From contig NC_092346.1 in the NCBI RefSeq assembly GCF_963676685.1, forward strand, positions 25,247,133-25,311,132: DNA of 64,000 nt, given 5' to 3'. Below, piece after piece: positions 12,601 through 24,493 of this stretch. Numbering within the stretch: position 1 is the stretch's first letter; the number at the start of each line of letters is the position of its first letter. The translations under genes were made by a program, and so were the position numbers. The notes under the pieces were generated by a model. The model had not been told where the DNA came from. It saw nothing but the letters and a program-made list of their open reading frames with translations, and did no database searches. Source of the stretch: Mytilus edulis. Its lineage: Eukaryota; Mollusca; Bivalvia; Mytilida; Mytilidae.

Positions 12601-14593
12601 GCGGTAGGCGTCTGAAGTATGCTGCTCGAGAGTTAAGTAGACTCCTGGCTTAGCTTTTCAATAATTGTTATACGTTAAGCTAATTATCTAGAAAAACTTG
12701 TAATTAACAACCAATACTCAAGTTCAAAAGTTATAATAGAGAACTGGTGTCAATCTATAGGCCGATATCATTTTTGTCTATCATTGGTTAGAAGTTTGTA
12801 ACGTTGTGTGTTTAAGCATTTCTTTTGAAGAAGCATAATAAAATAACGAGTATAAGTCCGTTTGACTTCTATAAATCTTCAAAAAATAATTCTTAAAAAT
12901 TCATTTTTAAAGATAAATATTTTTTTTCTTCATGTACATTTGTATGTTAATGTATGATATATACGAACTCTGACTACGAAAATAATAATTTTAAACCTAC
13001 AATCAAGAAAGTTACTCATTAGGTCTCTATGTTACTTCAATTTATTTTAATATAAAATACTCAATGGAGTACGTATGAGTAGTGTAACAGCCTTCCATTC
13101 AAAACAAAAACATTAGACATGTGCTCTTAACCTGTTTCATTGTACCATATGACTTTACTCATAAAGAATAGTGTATTGGTGAGACAAATTCCTAAAAACA
13201 CACAGCCGCCGACAGTACATGTATATAGGAAAGATCAGACGTGTATGGGTGAGACAAAGTCCTAAAAACACACAGCCGCCGACAATACATATATATAGGA
13301 AAGATCACACGAAAAAAATCTACTTTTTATTTGAAGTTATTTTTCTTTTTCTTTTTGACAGCAAGACATATTAATATAAGGGAATCCTTGATTCCGAATG
13401 CCTTATTATTTGTTTATCTATTTATATGTTATTAACATGATTTTTTGAAACAAAATATGTTTAATGTATAAAAAATAACGAATTTCTATGGTCTGTGTAA
13501 ACGAATTATCAACATGTTGATTAAAAAAATATATTGAATATTACAATGGTGAAGTTGTTTGACAAAGATCGTGCATCCTTGATTCTTTTTAAGTTCGTGC
13601 TAAGCTTGCTTTCATACTCCTTGTCAATCATACCGTTTCACACTCTGCATTAAAACTGTATTGAATAGTTGTCCCATGAGGTCCCAGGACCGGTTATCGT
13701 CCTTTGGTTTTCGTTGTCTAGTTATCGTCCTTTGGTTTTCGTTGTCTATAGTCCCTAGTGTGAACAGTGTATAACTTGAATTTAAATTTTGATACACTTT
13801 CTTAATCTATTTCATGAAATTTAATGCATTAAATATTGAGTAGGGGGATCAAATACATGTTAAAACAATTGGGTGCTGAATTTTTATGTTAAGTAGTGAT
13901 TTGTTCCAGTCCCAAAAGGTCAAAGTGTATTACGTCTAAAGCTGTCAAACTTAGGTCTAGACCCTCAAAACACAGAATTGTCAATATGTTGAGTTAGAGC
14001 TGATAGAAGTTTCTATGATTTTGATATCATCTGCCCCTCTACTTAAAATTTCTTGTTTAGATAGAGCAGGTACGATTTTTTTCATTTATTGTCAAAAAGA
14101 AATGCACTACGAAATAACTGTGTTCTCGGGCCATTATCAATCATACCATATTTCCTAATTTATATATTTATGGTGTAAATTAAACATCTATGTGACATGT
14201 CTTAACATTCATAACAGAGGCTATATGCTTGATGACATTATTTTGTTAATTCTTTTAAAGAAATTCATGCAGTTGTAAATTCTTATTTTCAGTTATTTTT
14301 CTGTTTTACATTTCAAGATAGCGTTCTTTCTTATTATGTTGATATTATTATTTTAAGCATTCTTCTGGATTGGCCTTACAGACAATAATGATGAGATGTC
14401 ATATAAATGGTTGTCTGGTGAACCACTTAATTTCAGTAACTGGTATCAAGGACCACCACAGCAACCAGATAATAAAGATTACGATGGTCAGTTAGGCGCA
14501 CATTGTGTTATGATAAATACAGATTATTCTTTTAAGTGGAATGACGAATTTTGTAGCAATATACCATTACAGTCTGTTTGTGAAATTCGGTAA
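3627..14593 (+). CDS. Secreted sushi (CCP) / C-type lectin protein, 7-8 exons
   Basis: Exons I can join in frame: 3627-3693, 4150-4278, (7444-7455, optional), 8335-8508, 9828-10010, 10792-10880, 11609-11717, 14358-14593; all introns are GT-AG. The product is 332 aa (328 without the micro-exon). Residues 1-20 form a signal peptide (core VIVIALSIY). Next comes a Cys-rich module (residues 28-65, ending in CC-x4-CC), then two sushi modules of the type 'CEDIPPNNLTN...NIPQC' encoded by phase 1-1 exons. The C-type lectin domain (~193-332) has WIGLTD, a QPD motif (290-292) and WND (315-317), the calcium/sugar residues that in this family predict galactose-type binding. The start sits in CACCATG just after a TTTCAG, so an upstream non-coding exon is likely. 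The probable role is extracellular carbohydrate or pathogen recognition. Uncertainties are the CCP1 acceptor (TAG at 8332-8334 keeps the phase) and the micro-exon. Confidence 0.85.
4548..4703 (-). repeat. Dispersed repeat with tRNA-like B box (SINE-like)
   Basis: About 156 bp here are nearly identical to 5390-5546, both covering 'caatgatcttgtacagtaatggg' and the 'cgctatatctctaa' end (the second copy reads 'gatgttgtac'). Just outside this copy, at 4533-4545, the minus strand reads GGGTTCGAATCCC, a match to the RNA polymerase III B box, so this may be a tRNA-derived SINE. No A box was found with confidence. Confidence 0.5.
5390..5546 (-). repeat. Second copy of the 4548-4703 repeat
   Basis: Direct copy of 4548-4703 lacking the B-box segment. 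It lies inside the larger inverted-repeat element 4769-7320. Confidence 0.6.
5755..6070 (+). repeat. AGGTCA-rich dispersed repeat
   Basis: Contains runs such as 'gaggtcaaggtcaaaggtca' (5769-5788), repeated near 6041-6065. AGGTCA is the nuclear-receptor half-site; here it is part of a repeat also represented at 40.9-42.2 kb. Confidence 0.55.
7444..7455 (+). CDS. Possible 12-nt micro-exon of the lectin gene
   Basis: A CAG acceptor precedes and a GTATGT donor follows twelve bases ('atcgcagagagg'). The phase is 1-1, like the exons on both sides, so inclusion adds four residues (Y-R-R-E) without breaking the frame. The evidence is splice-site context and phase only; it could be chance. Confidence 0.3.
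8032..8090 (+). pseudogene. Vestigial sushi exon start (copy 1)
   Basis: 'gttcagtgtgaagatatt' followed by 'atcctggcatcactgtcaaaatg' (8068-8090) resembles the first ~70 nt of the intact CCP exon (8335-8508: 'gttcggtgtgaagatatt', then 'gctgtcactgtaacag'). The fragment has an in-frame stop and ends where similarity stops, so it looks like a decayed exon duplicate. A weaker remnant lies at ~7940-7975. Confidence 0.45.
8100..8255 (-). repeat. Copy of the 'tggtatgattgccaatgag' family
   Basis: Plus-strand text 'ttgtctcattggcaatcata' with 'ccacatcttttt' is the reverse complement of the family start. It is directly upstream of CCP1. Confidence 0.6.
8590..8670 (+). repeat. Short repeat 'agacgaaactcgcgtctggc'
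   Basis: Repeated at 10085-10160 at the same place relative to the downstream CCP exon. It contains the imperfect palindrome CGAAACGCGCGTCTGG. Confidence 0.5.
8958..9030 (+). pseudogene. Vestigial sushi exon start (copy 2)
   Basis: Near-identical to the fragment at 10176-10250 and similar to 8032-8090. It starts TGT-GAA-GAT-ATT (C-E-D-I) like the two intact CCP exons, then meets TAA. Confidence 0.45.
9370..9762 (-). repeat. Near full-length copy of the 'tggtatgattgccaatgag' family
   Basis: Runs from 'tatagttcgttcttatgttg' through 'gggatcccgctaacatattc', 'gtcccaagtcagga' and 'ctcatttt' to 'ccacatcttctttt'. The same order appears at 30970-31350, and inverted at 15405-15785. It lies in the intron between CCP1 and CCP2. 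No ORF. Confidence 0.75.
10176..10250 (+). pseudogene. Vestigial sushi exon start (copy 3)
   Basis: Lies just downstream of intact CCP2, as copy 2 lies downstream of CCP1. This supports duplication of a unit carrying one good and one decayed exon. It is truncated at its 5' end. Confidence 0.4.
13178..13312. repeat. Tandem duplication, ~67-bp unit, two copies
   Basis: Two adjacent copies share 'cctaaaaacacacagccgcc' and 'ataggaaagatca'. They lie in the last lectin intron. Confidence 0.75.
13690..13750. repeat. Tandem duplication of 'gttatcgtcctttggttttc'
   Basis: Two adjacent ~31-bp copies, each ending 'gttgtcta'. Confidence 0.75.
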
Positions 14594-14674
14594 GAAGAAT
14601 TAAAGCCCCATTTACCATGGTAAGAAAATAAATTTAAAAATGGAAAACATATTATACAACTACTTCCTTTAGAC

Positions 14675-14680
14675 AATAAA
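14675..14680 (+). promoter_or_regulatory. Candidate poly(A) signal of lectin gene
   Basis: AATAAA about 80 nt after the stop codon; another lies at 14627-14632. Either could serve. Confidence 0.4.
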
Positions 14681-15049
14681 AGAGGAAAAAAGGAAATAAG
14701 AAAAAGTTTTGTAAAATATCGAATGGGGAAAGATTTTACCATTTTGGTGGATCATATAGAGTAAATAAACTCTTCATAGATACCAGGATTGAAATTTAGT
14801 ATTTGCACTATACGCTCGAAACACGCTTTGTGTGATATATCTGTATCTCTTTCGTTTTCGTTGTTGTTTTTAGTTGTCTGGATTGGGAGACAATGTTGGC
14901 TGCTGTACCCTTAGTTTTGACAGTTGTACCTGATGTGTTTTTGTTTTGTTCGCACGTCGTTTTCAATATGGTGGAATCTCGTACAACTGTCATTCGAGTA
15001 AGAGGTTTGGCTTACTATAACCAGGTTTAATCCACTTTTTTTTCTACAT

Positions 15050-15230
15050 AAGAAAATGCCTGTACCGAGTCAGGAATATTACAGTTGGGGCCCTTTATAG
15101 CTTGTTGTTCGGTGTGAGCTAAGGCTCCGTGTTGAAGGCCGTACTTTAACCTATAATGGTTTACTTTTTAAATTGTTATTTGTATGGAGAGTTGTCTCAT
15201 TGGCACTCACACCACATCTTCCTATATCTA
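15050..15230 (-). repeat. Partial copy of the 'tggtatgattgccaatgag' family
   Basis: Contains 'tgcctgtaccgagtcaggaa' and 'gttgtctcattggcactcac', matching the family in reverse orientation, with decay. Confidence 0.6.
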
Positions 15231-15404
15231 ATTATTCATTTGTTTGTTGTGTGTGAGCTTTTGGTTTTGCCATTTGATGAAGAACTTTTTGATTTGAATT
15301 TTCCTCAGAAATCCGTTTTTTTGTGATTTTATTTTTTTCCCTGACAGACATATTATCACTCTTTTTGCACCTAAGTTAAGTATGTTCACCACAATAAAAA
15401 AAAA

Positions 15405-15785
15405 AATAAGACGTGGTATGATTGCCAATGAGACAACCCTCCATAAGAGACAAAATGAAACAGAAATTATCAACTATCTGTCACCATATGGTCTACACTA
15501 ATGAGCAAAGCCCATACCGCATAGTAAGCTATAAAAGGCACAGAAATGACAAATGTTGAACAATTTAAACGAGAAACCGGACGGGCCTTATGTATGTACA
15601 AAATATAAACGAAAAACAAATAAGTTACACATAAACAAACGACACCCACTGAATTGACTCCTGACATAGGACAGACACACACATACAGAAAGAGGCGGGG
15701 TTAAACATGGTAGCGGGATCCAAATACTACCCTAACCTGAAACAGTAGTGTAACAGTACAATGTTGAACGAACTATAACAATCAA
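15405..15785 (+). repeat. Near full-length copy of the 'tggtatgattgccaatgag' family
   Basis: Starts 'gacgtggtatgattgccaat', continues 'gagcaaagcccataccgca', 'aggcggggttaaacatggta', and ends 'gttgaacgaactataa'. It is the reverse orientation of 9370-9762. No coding frame of its own. Confidence 0.75.
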
Positions 15786-15910
15786 TTATAAAATGATGAA
15801 TGTTTATTTTCATTATGGATGTTAACATTTATAAACTACTCTTGCCTTTTATTTACCCTGTAACGATCCCAGGACGTTTTCAAAACACAACTGGTCAAAT
15901 AAAACTATTA

Positions 15911-17260
15911 TGGTGACTTGAAAAACACCAGTATCACTCAGATTACAATTCTACCTTGACAGGTAAGTTTGTATTTAGCCTATAAAATACTTATTTAGCC
16001 TTGAGAATTGAAAGGTCAGTTTATCCCATTCATACAATAGAAGTTTACCTATGAGGGTCAGAATGGGGTTTACAGAATAGAGAATACATGTAATAGCAAC
16101 AAAAAATAGAGAATAGAGAAAATTAACAACAAAATAAAGAATAGAGAATAATTTAAAGCGGTGCAAAAGTATAAAGAATAACTGTGCAAAATAAAAAGGT
16201 AACTTAGGTAACTGTAATGCAATACTGATAATATACTGATCATTGTACAGAATTGATAAATAATCTTGTAACAGAAAGACTAAATAGTAAAATCATTTAC
16301 ATGAGAATTTTACAGAATGAGAGTTATTTTTAAGGCTATTAAAAGAAAAATGCCCTAAAATTTAAAGAATACAGATATTAAAAAAAGCCTTGCAGGTCCT
16401 CATGTCATTTAAATTGTCAAAATTTGGGACACATCTAGTCAAACTGGTTTTAAACTAGACATCTAGTCAAACTGGTTTGGTATAACTGACTGTTTCTTGC
16501 CCTAGATGTCTATTTCACAGTGACCTTATGTGTGAGTGCTAAGAGTACATTGTACTGTCATATTTATTGGTTTTCTGTTGGGACATGACCTACATTGTTA
16601 ACATGCAAAACAGCGGCTTGAAATTTCAACTGATATTAGTATAATAAATTAATATTTTGAATTATATATCCTAGTTGATGATGTTTTTTTTGGGACCAAG
16701 ATGTTTCCTTCATTCTTGTTCACATTATGATTATTTTAACCTTCAATGCACATATAAAGATAGAAAAATTTCAGATCTCATTTAAAATATTTTGCAACTA
16801 AATAATAATCTGTCAGATTTGGTGTAAACACAAAACAAGACAGTGTTATAAGATAACCTGCAAGCATTGTCTATTTCTATAACAGTCAAGCAGATAGTTT
16901 TTTTATAACTGAAAAAAAAACGACCTTGTAAAGAAATATTCAATTAAAAGGCCGAAAATAACCCCAAAAATTCAACATTAACAGATTTTTAACAATTAAA
17001 TCAAGATGCACAAAGTTTTAAGTATTGGTCAGAATATAGGGTTCTTTTGTACTTTAACAATATCACAATAACAATAAAGTGACCTTAATTTTGGACAAGG
17101 TAAATGGCGTGAAGCCAAATCTATCAACTTCTATTGTATGAATGGGATAAACTGACCTTTCAATTCTCAAGGCTAAATAAGTATTTTATAGGCTAAATAC
17201 AAACCTACCTGTCAAGGTAGAATTGTAATCTGAGTGATACTGGTGTTTCTCAAGTCACCA
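15911..17260. mobile_element. 1.35-kb non-autonomous DNA transposon with 135-bp inverted ends
   Basis: 15911-16045 and 17126-17260 are almost perfect inverted repeats, starting TGGTGACTTGA and covering 'ccagtatcactcagattac' and 'ggtcagtttatcccattca'. TA dinucleotides flank both ends (15909-15910, 17261-17262), consistent with Tc1/mariner-type TA duplication. The interior has stops in all frames and no transposase. The near identity of the two ends suggests fairly recent activity. Confidence 0.75.
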
Positions 17261-17384
17261 TAAGTTATCCATAAGTAGTAGTTATGAGAAATGCTATCGA
17301 TCTAAAGCTTACTCTTTAATCGTATTTTTCATTTAAATATGGAAACAAGAAACAGATTCCAACTTGCGTTTATAGATATATATG

Positions 17385-17530
17385 TATATAAATAGATGTG
17401 GTATGAGTCCCAATGAGACAACTCTCCATCGAAGGAGCAATTAATAAAAGTAAACAATTATAGATCAAGGTACGACCTTCAACACAGAGCATTGGCTCAC
17501 ACCGAACCGAAAGCTATAAAGGGCCCCAGT
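17385..17530 (+). repeat. Partial dispersed repeat
   Basis: 'gatgtggtatgagtcccaat' then 'gagacaactctcc' and, further on, 'tacgaccttcaacacagag'. A similar piece lies at 41020-41230. Confidence 0.55.
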
Positions 17531-17539
17531 AATTACTTG

Positions 17540-20370
17540 TATATAACCATTCAAACGAAAAAACCAACAGTCTTATTTTTCATTGTTTTTATAAAAACGA
17601 GAAATAATTCATATATTCGATCTTCAAGTCATATGCGTTTTGTTAGAATATATTTTTTTCACTCTTTTGGTCTTTGGAAAATGGTGTTTGTACTGTATTT
17701 AGACCCTTCTACAACGTCATGTGTAACATGCACACGTACAAAACATTTTGTAAAAATTGCGGTTTTTATCCAATGCAATGATAGGTTTGAACGTTGTTTT
17801 CAGTTTAGACCTGTTTATATTTATTTCGTTTGGGTTTGTATTTTATATTCCCTCCGGTTTATATAATCCCTTCATCCTATTTTGACTCTTTAAAATTCAA
17901 GAGTCGATCCTAAATTGAGGTAAATTAAATAGCCTTTAGAACACTTTTTGATCCCTATCATCACAGAAGAGACATTAATTGTCGAAATCCGGATATGGTT
18001 GAAAACATTTAGCACTTTACAATCTTTGCTGCAATTTTTATTGTTTTCTACTTGGTATTCAGTTAATATAGAGATCAATTTTGTTACACTTTGTGATCAA
18101 TTTATTGGGCAACCGCCAATGGCAGTCAGCAGGGATTAGGAACATCAGTTGTTCGACCTACTAGTTAAATGCGTTTTGTTAAAATAAATGTTTCACTCTT
18201 TTGGTCGTTGGAAAAAGAATAAACATCACACGTATTTCATCATCAATAGTAAATAATTGATTAACAACCATGTCTCTATATACGACTTACACAATAATGA
18301 CAAATTTATTAAATGTTTTCTCATTGTAATATAATTATGTTTCCTATTTGTGGTTGTTTATATAGTGGTAACTACATCTTTCTTAAGATAGAAGCAGGTA
18401 ACAACGATACAGCATTACAATTATCATAAACAGGTTCATATTTAAAAAAAAAAAAAAAGGTTTGCTACATTAAAACAAATAATTACGTCATATCTGATAT
18501 TGAATTTTCTCCGTTTTGTAGATTGACATAATATCATGTGTCTGTTTGAGGAGCAACATGCATTAGCTGAGAACGACATACTATTTGCCAAATATGAATT
18601 ATCTGAGGAAGATATGTTATTTGCATTTTATATAACTGTCAAACATCAAAACATACTATCCACACTCATCTGTGTCCACACTTGTTGCATTTTATAAAAT
18701 ATTGAGAGACTTGTTTTATAGTTTTAGATGGCATTTAATAAAAGCATCCATCGAGATAGAAGGGCAGGGATGAATAAATACGTTAACACGTATGGAGAAA
18801 TATGACAATAGTGAACATAAAGAAAAGAGACAGAGAGAATCTTAATTTCTTATCTATTTCATTACCCGGCAATAATACAGAAATAAGTAATTTTGTTACA
18901 CCATTGTCCCATGGCGCCCGCAAAAATGTTTAAACCCACTGCTTAATAAGTGTAATAACTAAATTATAAGTCTTTCAAATCAGTTGTTGACGTTTGTTGC
19001 TTTATGTCATATTCGGTTTTCTTTCGTTGTTTTGAAAATCAGTCAGGCCCGTTACTTTTCTGGTTTGAATTGTTATACATAAGTTATTTAGAGCCTATAG
19101 TAAACTTCTATTCAATACATTCTTTTGTGTCATGTGTGTAGGCATATGTCATTGGCAATCATTCCACATCTTCTTATTTTGTATTTCTCATGCAAGTAAC
19201 GAATATAGACTACTGATATGATGATGCATTCGGGAACTCAAACGTCAGCAGCAGGGGTAACTCGTAAGTATTTGGAGAATTTCCATGTGTTTTTTCAATG
19301 CAAGTTTCACATGTTGCTCATTAAGTTAAATTCATCTATGAAACCGACTTCAATTTTCTAAATTGATTAAGAATAGTGTAACGTTTGTGGGTCATCGTAA
19401 ATTCCCCTTTTTCTATTTTTAGATACTATATATGACTATAGTTGTCCGGTCACTTTTTCGCGGGGATCGTTTATCTCGTGCTTGAACTCAATGTCCAGAA
19501 TTGGATATTTAAACCTCGTCAGGGCAGTATTTCTTTAGATTGGGGAAAACTTTCGTACTGGTAAGTTGTACTTTAAAATTTCATTTTATTTTGTATTTTG
19601 ATGTTTGACTTAAATATTTATTTCTTCTTATTTGATATATTTCTTTTCGGTTTCGTAGTCAAACAGTTCTAAAATATTAAATTACGTTTCCGTTCCAGAA
19701 TAAATAGAGGGAATTGTACACTAGCTAGAGATTTTATGATTTCGGGTTTATAAAGAGATGGAGTTCATTTTGATAGCGATATTTAAACAGATGGCTAATC
19801 CGAGGGGTATTTTGGAGTAACGGTCGTCAATCTACGGAATTGTTCGTGCCTTACTCTGACATAGAATTTTGTATTATCGCATGTTTTGGTTTTGGATCTT
19901 GAACTGGTCAATGATATTGAAAAACGTTTTCAGACATTGCTCTGGTTGGATTGAAAATTAAACAGGTATAGAGAAATGCGATGTGGTTTTTTTTACTGGA
20001 TCGATTTTTGTTCCCTAGTCATAGAATAATGAGGTTCATGATCTAGTCTAACAAAGTCGGTGGGAACCAGTGGGTATATATTTTTTTGTCTCGGAAGGTT
20101 GACGTCACAACTTGATTGATTGGATAATATTTTAGTTAAAGACGACTAGTGTACAGCTCTCAATATTTTAAGAAAACGGACACCTCAAAATTCTAGTATC
20201 ATATAATTATTTTATTCCATTAGATAGCACTAAGGCCAAACGCTTCTTTGAATTGGTAAACTTGTAATGGGTATTTTTCACCGCATCGTTTGTTCAAAAA
20301 AGGGGGAAGTTCGAAAATGTATTGAAATTCTGAATTGTAATGAGACAGATTATGAATGAAAACTACGTTT
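17540..20370. other. No gene recognised
   Basis: A/T-rich DNA with one degraded dispersed-repeat piece at ~19030-19180 ('catatgtcattggcaatcat'). Open frames up to ~120 codons occur at 17492-17866 but show low-complexity composition and no splice logic. I do not call a gene. Confidence 0.45.
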
Positions 20371-20372
20371 AC

Positions 20373-20690
20373 ATGTTCCTTACGTCGTAACTACAATCCC
20401 CTTCCCTTTCCTGAATGTGACCTACCGAATTAGACTATTATCGGATTTGTTATCACATAAGCAACACGACGGGTGCCGCATGTGGAGCAGGATCTGCTTA
20501 CCCTTCCGGAGCACATGAGATCACCCCTAGTTTTTGGTGGGGTTCGTGTTGTTTATTCTTTAGTTTTCTATGTTGTGTCGTGTGTGCTGTTGTTTGTTTG
20601 TCTTTTTCATTTTTAGCCATGGCGTTGTCAGTTTGTTTTAGATTTATGAGTTTGACTGTCCCTTTGGTATCTTTCGTCCCATTTACGTTG
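20373..20690 (+). mobile_element. Penelope-like element 3' tail
   Basis: Close copy of 816-1125: 'atgttccttacgtcgtaact', 'gagcaggatctgcttaccc', 'ttagccatggcgttgtcag'. The RT-coding part is missing, as expected for a 5'-truncated insertion. Confidence 0.75.
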
Positions 20691-20699
20691 CAATAGTGG

Positions 20700-22060
20700 T
20701 CTTATATTTCGACTTGGTTGTTCTGTAAACGTACTTTAAATTCAATCAATGTTGTAATGACAAATTATGTTAGTGTTTTGATTATTTACATATTGATTGG
20801 AATCATGCTTTTTGTCGAATTGAATACTTACTCACGTAGTGGTTGAGTTAGGAATATGACAGTTGTTATCCATTCGTTTGATGCATTTGAGTTTGCTATA
20901 CGAGAAGGATATTTTCGTTTTGAATTTTCGTCGGAGTTTTTTTTGTGATTTTACATTTTACTTTATTCACGATTAATGAAATTAAAGACAAACGCCTCAA
21001 GGACTTAACATGTCAATATGTTTATATATTTACCAAAGGTCCCATGTGTAAAATTCACTTATATCACTATTCACTGTATATTTGTTATTTCAGAACAATG
21101 CTGTACATCTGACCGCAGTTTAGTAAGTCTGACGCATCAGGGTCTCCTGGTACAGCAATTTATTAGTAATTGATAGAATTTTAGTGTTAAAGCAACTTTT
21201 TGCGAGCAAGAAATAATGTTCGTTGTGCTATATATATACATATTTATGTTTTGTAGTAATATACCACATCCGGGGGTATCAAAATTGATAAACTGAAAAT
21301 AGGTGTTTTCCATTTTGACAACCCTGCACCCAACGATGTGTTTTACAACAAGAGAAACCTTACAATATGCATTATCTAGATTATATACCGTCGGCAAAAT
21401 TAGATGGCTTCCTAGTCACATATTACATCAAATCAATACACCCTTTGACCATTAAGAATGTGATATAAAACACAGTTACAAATTTGGAAATAAACTCGAG
21501 AAATTATTGTCCATAAATAATACTAAAATTTGAAATATACAAATCACGTTGGAAGTAATGGACCATTAATTTTTTTAAGAGGCTGATGTTATAATAATAT
21601 AATTCATTTCGTTTTTGTTAATTTTGCTGTTATTATATGAATAAGCCGATGTGGTATGATTGTCAATGGATGTGAGCAAATTATAAACAACCGTTTGACT
21701 ATCAACAATGATAAAAAAAAAACACCATATGGTCGACTTGAAGTGAAAAAATTTATGGTTTAATTCTTAACAAAAAAATATACGAAAATGAAATATGACA
21801 GACATGAATCACCGACATCCAGTGAACTATATGCTTCTGAATTTGGGAAAATACTAAATAGGTGTGTTAGTGCATATGATTATCCCTCCCCTAACCTTTG
21901 ACTTTGGTGTAGCAGCACAAAGTGAAAACAAGATATAAAGATCAGATCAAAAAGGCTTAATTCAAATTGATACAAAACAGAAAACACTAAACAAAAACAG
22001 ACAGGACATGGTAGAATATTCATCAATCCTGCATCTGTTGAACCTTTTTCTGGTTGATTC
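20700..22060. other. No gene recognised; degraded repeat near 21645-22020
   Basis: The segment from 21645 contains 'gatgtggtatgattgtcaat' and later 'cctcccctaacctttgactt', a decayed copy of the 'tggtatgattgccaatgag' family. The rest is unremarkable. Confidence 0.45.
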
Positions 22061-22072
22061 GAATTGTTACAG

Positions 22073-22967
22073 TGACGTTACGCGCGATGTTCGTGCCTCA
22101 TTGGAAATTCGGTGTAGTAGGCAAGATGCAAGTCCAAAATATATAATTGCGTGATATCAAATTCATTGCTATTGTACGGATTTTAAAAAATAACGATTTT
22201 TAAAATAAAAACGAAAAAAATAATTGTTGAAACTATGTTTTATGCCGCATGTGACAAGCTTCATTTAAAAAAAAGGCGATTTTTAGGTTGTCCCGTGTAA
22301 CATATTTCATTTATTGTAACCACTAAACTATGATTTTCGTCAAAACTATTTAAAATTTTGAAAAATGTTTTTTTCCATTATTAAACAGAATGGTTCCTTC
22401 AGTCTTTGATGCATTTTTTTATGACGTTATGATGACGTAATAGAAAAAAACCGTGTTCCTTACTACAAGGGCAAATCTGTCCCGCGGGAGAAAAAAAAAT
22501 TGGGATTCCAGATTTGAGAATAAAAAAACATTTATCTAATGAAAAAACTTTAGTATTTGTATTTACTAAATCAATGTTAATTTGCTTAATTTTATGAATT
22601 TAAAGACAAATATCCTGAAAAATGATATATGGTAATTTGTGAGCGATTTTTCAAAGGCTTACAAGTTTGTCGCACCGCCATTTTTTGACGTAAAAACGAA
22701 CTCAACTCAAATTTACGTCAATTGTTTGCTTATCACTGCTCTTATAATGGTAGAACTTTATGATTTTTTAAAATGTTATTTTTCTTAAATTTTCAAAAAA
22801 CTAAAATACATCAATTTTCGATAAGTAGTCCGTCGATTTTGCGGAGTCTTACAAGAATGTCGCACTTGCTTAAAAACAACGTTTCAGTCGAATTTTCGGT
22901 TTGAACGTTACGAAATATTCGCGACGTTGTGTTACGCTTACATGTACGAACATCGCGCGTAACGTCA
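22073..22967. mobile_element. ~0.9-kb element with 22-bp perfect inverted ends
   Basis: The left end begins TGACGTTACGCGCGATGTTC (22073) and the same sequence is inverted at 22946-22967, perfect over 22 bp. The interior is A/T-rich without a frame and twice carries 'tgtcgcac'. No clear target duplication was found, so the true boundary may lie slightly outside. Confidence 0.5.
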
Positions 22968-23386
22968 TTGCACTATTTTAGCCTAAAAGACCGCTGTGTA
23001 CAAGTCGTATTAGGTTTCTGTTGTCATTCAGAACATGGGTGTAAAAACATTACATATGACTGTGTGTGTAATAACCCTATATATATATATATATATTGTT
23101 GTGGCTCATTTTGAAGGCGATACATATTATGATTTAATTCTACTCTTTTTTGATGGTACTTAAATTTCTGAACTATCGACTCTTTATTCTCAATTGTCAA
23201 CAGTAGTTATTTATCTAACATTTCGAATATACAATGATACACACGCATGTACCTTGATTTATTGGTTTATAAAGAATGCACAACACGAACCCCCAAAAAT
23301 TCATGGTTGATCTCGTCAGCACCAGAAGCGTAACATATAATTAACTCCGTAGTAATTGCATGGTAAAAGGTATGACTTATAATATA

Positions 23387-24404
23387 CTGACTGGCTTTAA
23401 AAACGCAACACTCATTTTGTAGATTTTTTTTCACCAAATAATGTTTGATCCTCATACAACTACTATTCATGCTCATCATATGTCTTTCCCTTTCGAAAAT
23501 AAACATCTGACTTACCTGTGGTTATTGGACATACCAGATTTTTTAGATCGCACGAAATTTCAGAAAGAGAAATTTCGAGCCAATAGAAGATTTTTTTCCG
23601 GTTTTTTTCTTCTTTGTGAAACAGTTCGTTCAATCCTTGGACACACTTTAATCATTTAAAAAATGTGGCATCTCCATATTGCCAAAACTCAGGAATGAAA
23701 AGCTGAATCAACTCATTAGAATTCTGCAAACAGGAAAACGTGAACGTGCTGCAACACAAAAAATTGACGTCAGAAACTCTTCTTACCGTCCTTCCGACAA
23801 TGGTACTGGTAGACTGGATTTGTTGAAGACCATCAAAGACTAGATCAACATGTAGTGACAATGCAACGTCAATAGAAATTGATTAGACAACGTCATTTGT
23901 GAGACAGATCTACGGCCGCAACGTCAACTGCTAACCAAATTGATGAATGAAATTTTGCACAGATTTATGCCATAAATGTTTCCCCATTAACCGAACTGGC
24001 AAAGAATCGACTGCAGAAAAACATTTAGAGCCTTAAAGTTTAAACCGCATAATTGACAAAACACATTGTAATGGGTGGAACAACGACAAAATCAGAAACC
24101 AAAACGTGCCGAACAGAAATGGTTGACCTTTCTAACAATCATTTTGGCGTTTGTTACAGGCAGTCATTGCTTTTGACGGTGACACGTTCATTGGTACGGG
24201 GAAAACCAGGGTTTCAGTGTATACCACAATATTTGAACATCGAAAATGACGTAATCAATTCAACTTTCGAACTGCATTTTTTTTTCAAACATTTAAGTAA
24301 TGACAGAACTTTCTATTCATAAGTTTGTTTACAAAAAAATGCATAAAAATTAAAAATCAAAATTGAAAAGAATAATCTAGTGTTGCGTTTCTAAAGCCGG
24401 TCAG
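23387..24404 (+). mobile_element. Tc1/mariner-like transposon relic
   Basis: Inverted ends: left 'CTGACTGGCTTTAAAAACGC', right reverse complement 'CTGACCGGCTTTAGAAACGC'; two mismatches in 26, with flanking TA on both sides. The 1-kb length fits a Tc1-type element. The interior keeps pieces that read like a transposase (for example 'RQLLTKLMNE' and 'NRLTAEKHLEP'-type stretches around 23905-24045), but stops and frameshifts break it throughout. It is dead. Confidence 0.65.
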
Positions 24405-24493
24405 TATATATAGTTGATTTTTTGATTTTTTGATAAATCATTCAGAAATCCCCCAGGAGAATTTGATGTTAAATAGATGATTTTGAATTATAG

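Noticed and set aside
17492-17866. 124-codon open frame
   Set aside because: Begins in a dispersed repeat, low-complexity aromatic-rich translation, no splice sites or similarity.
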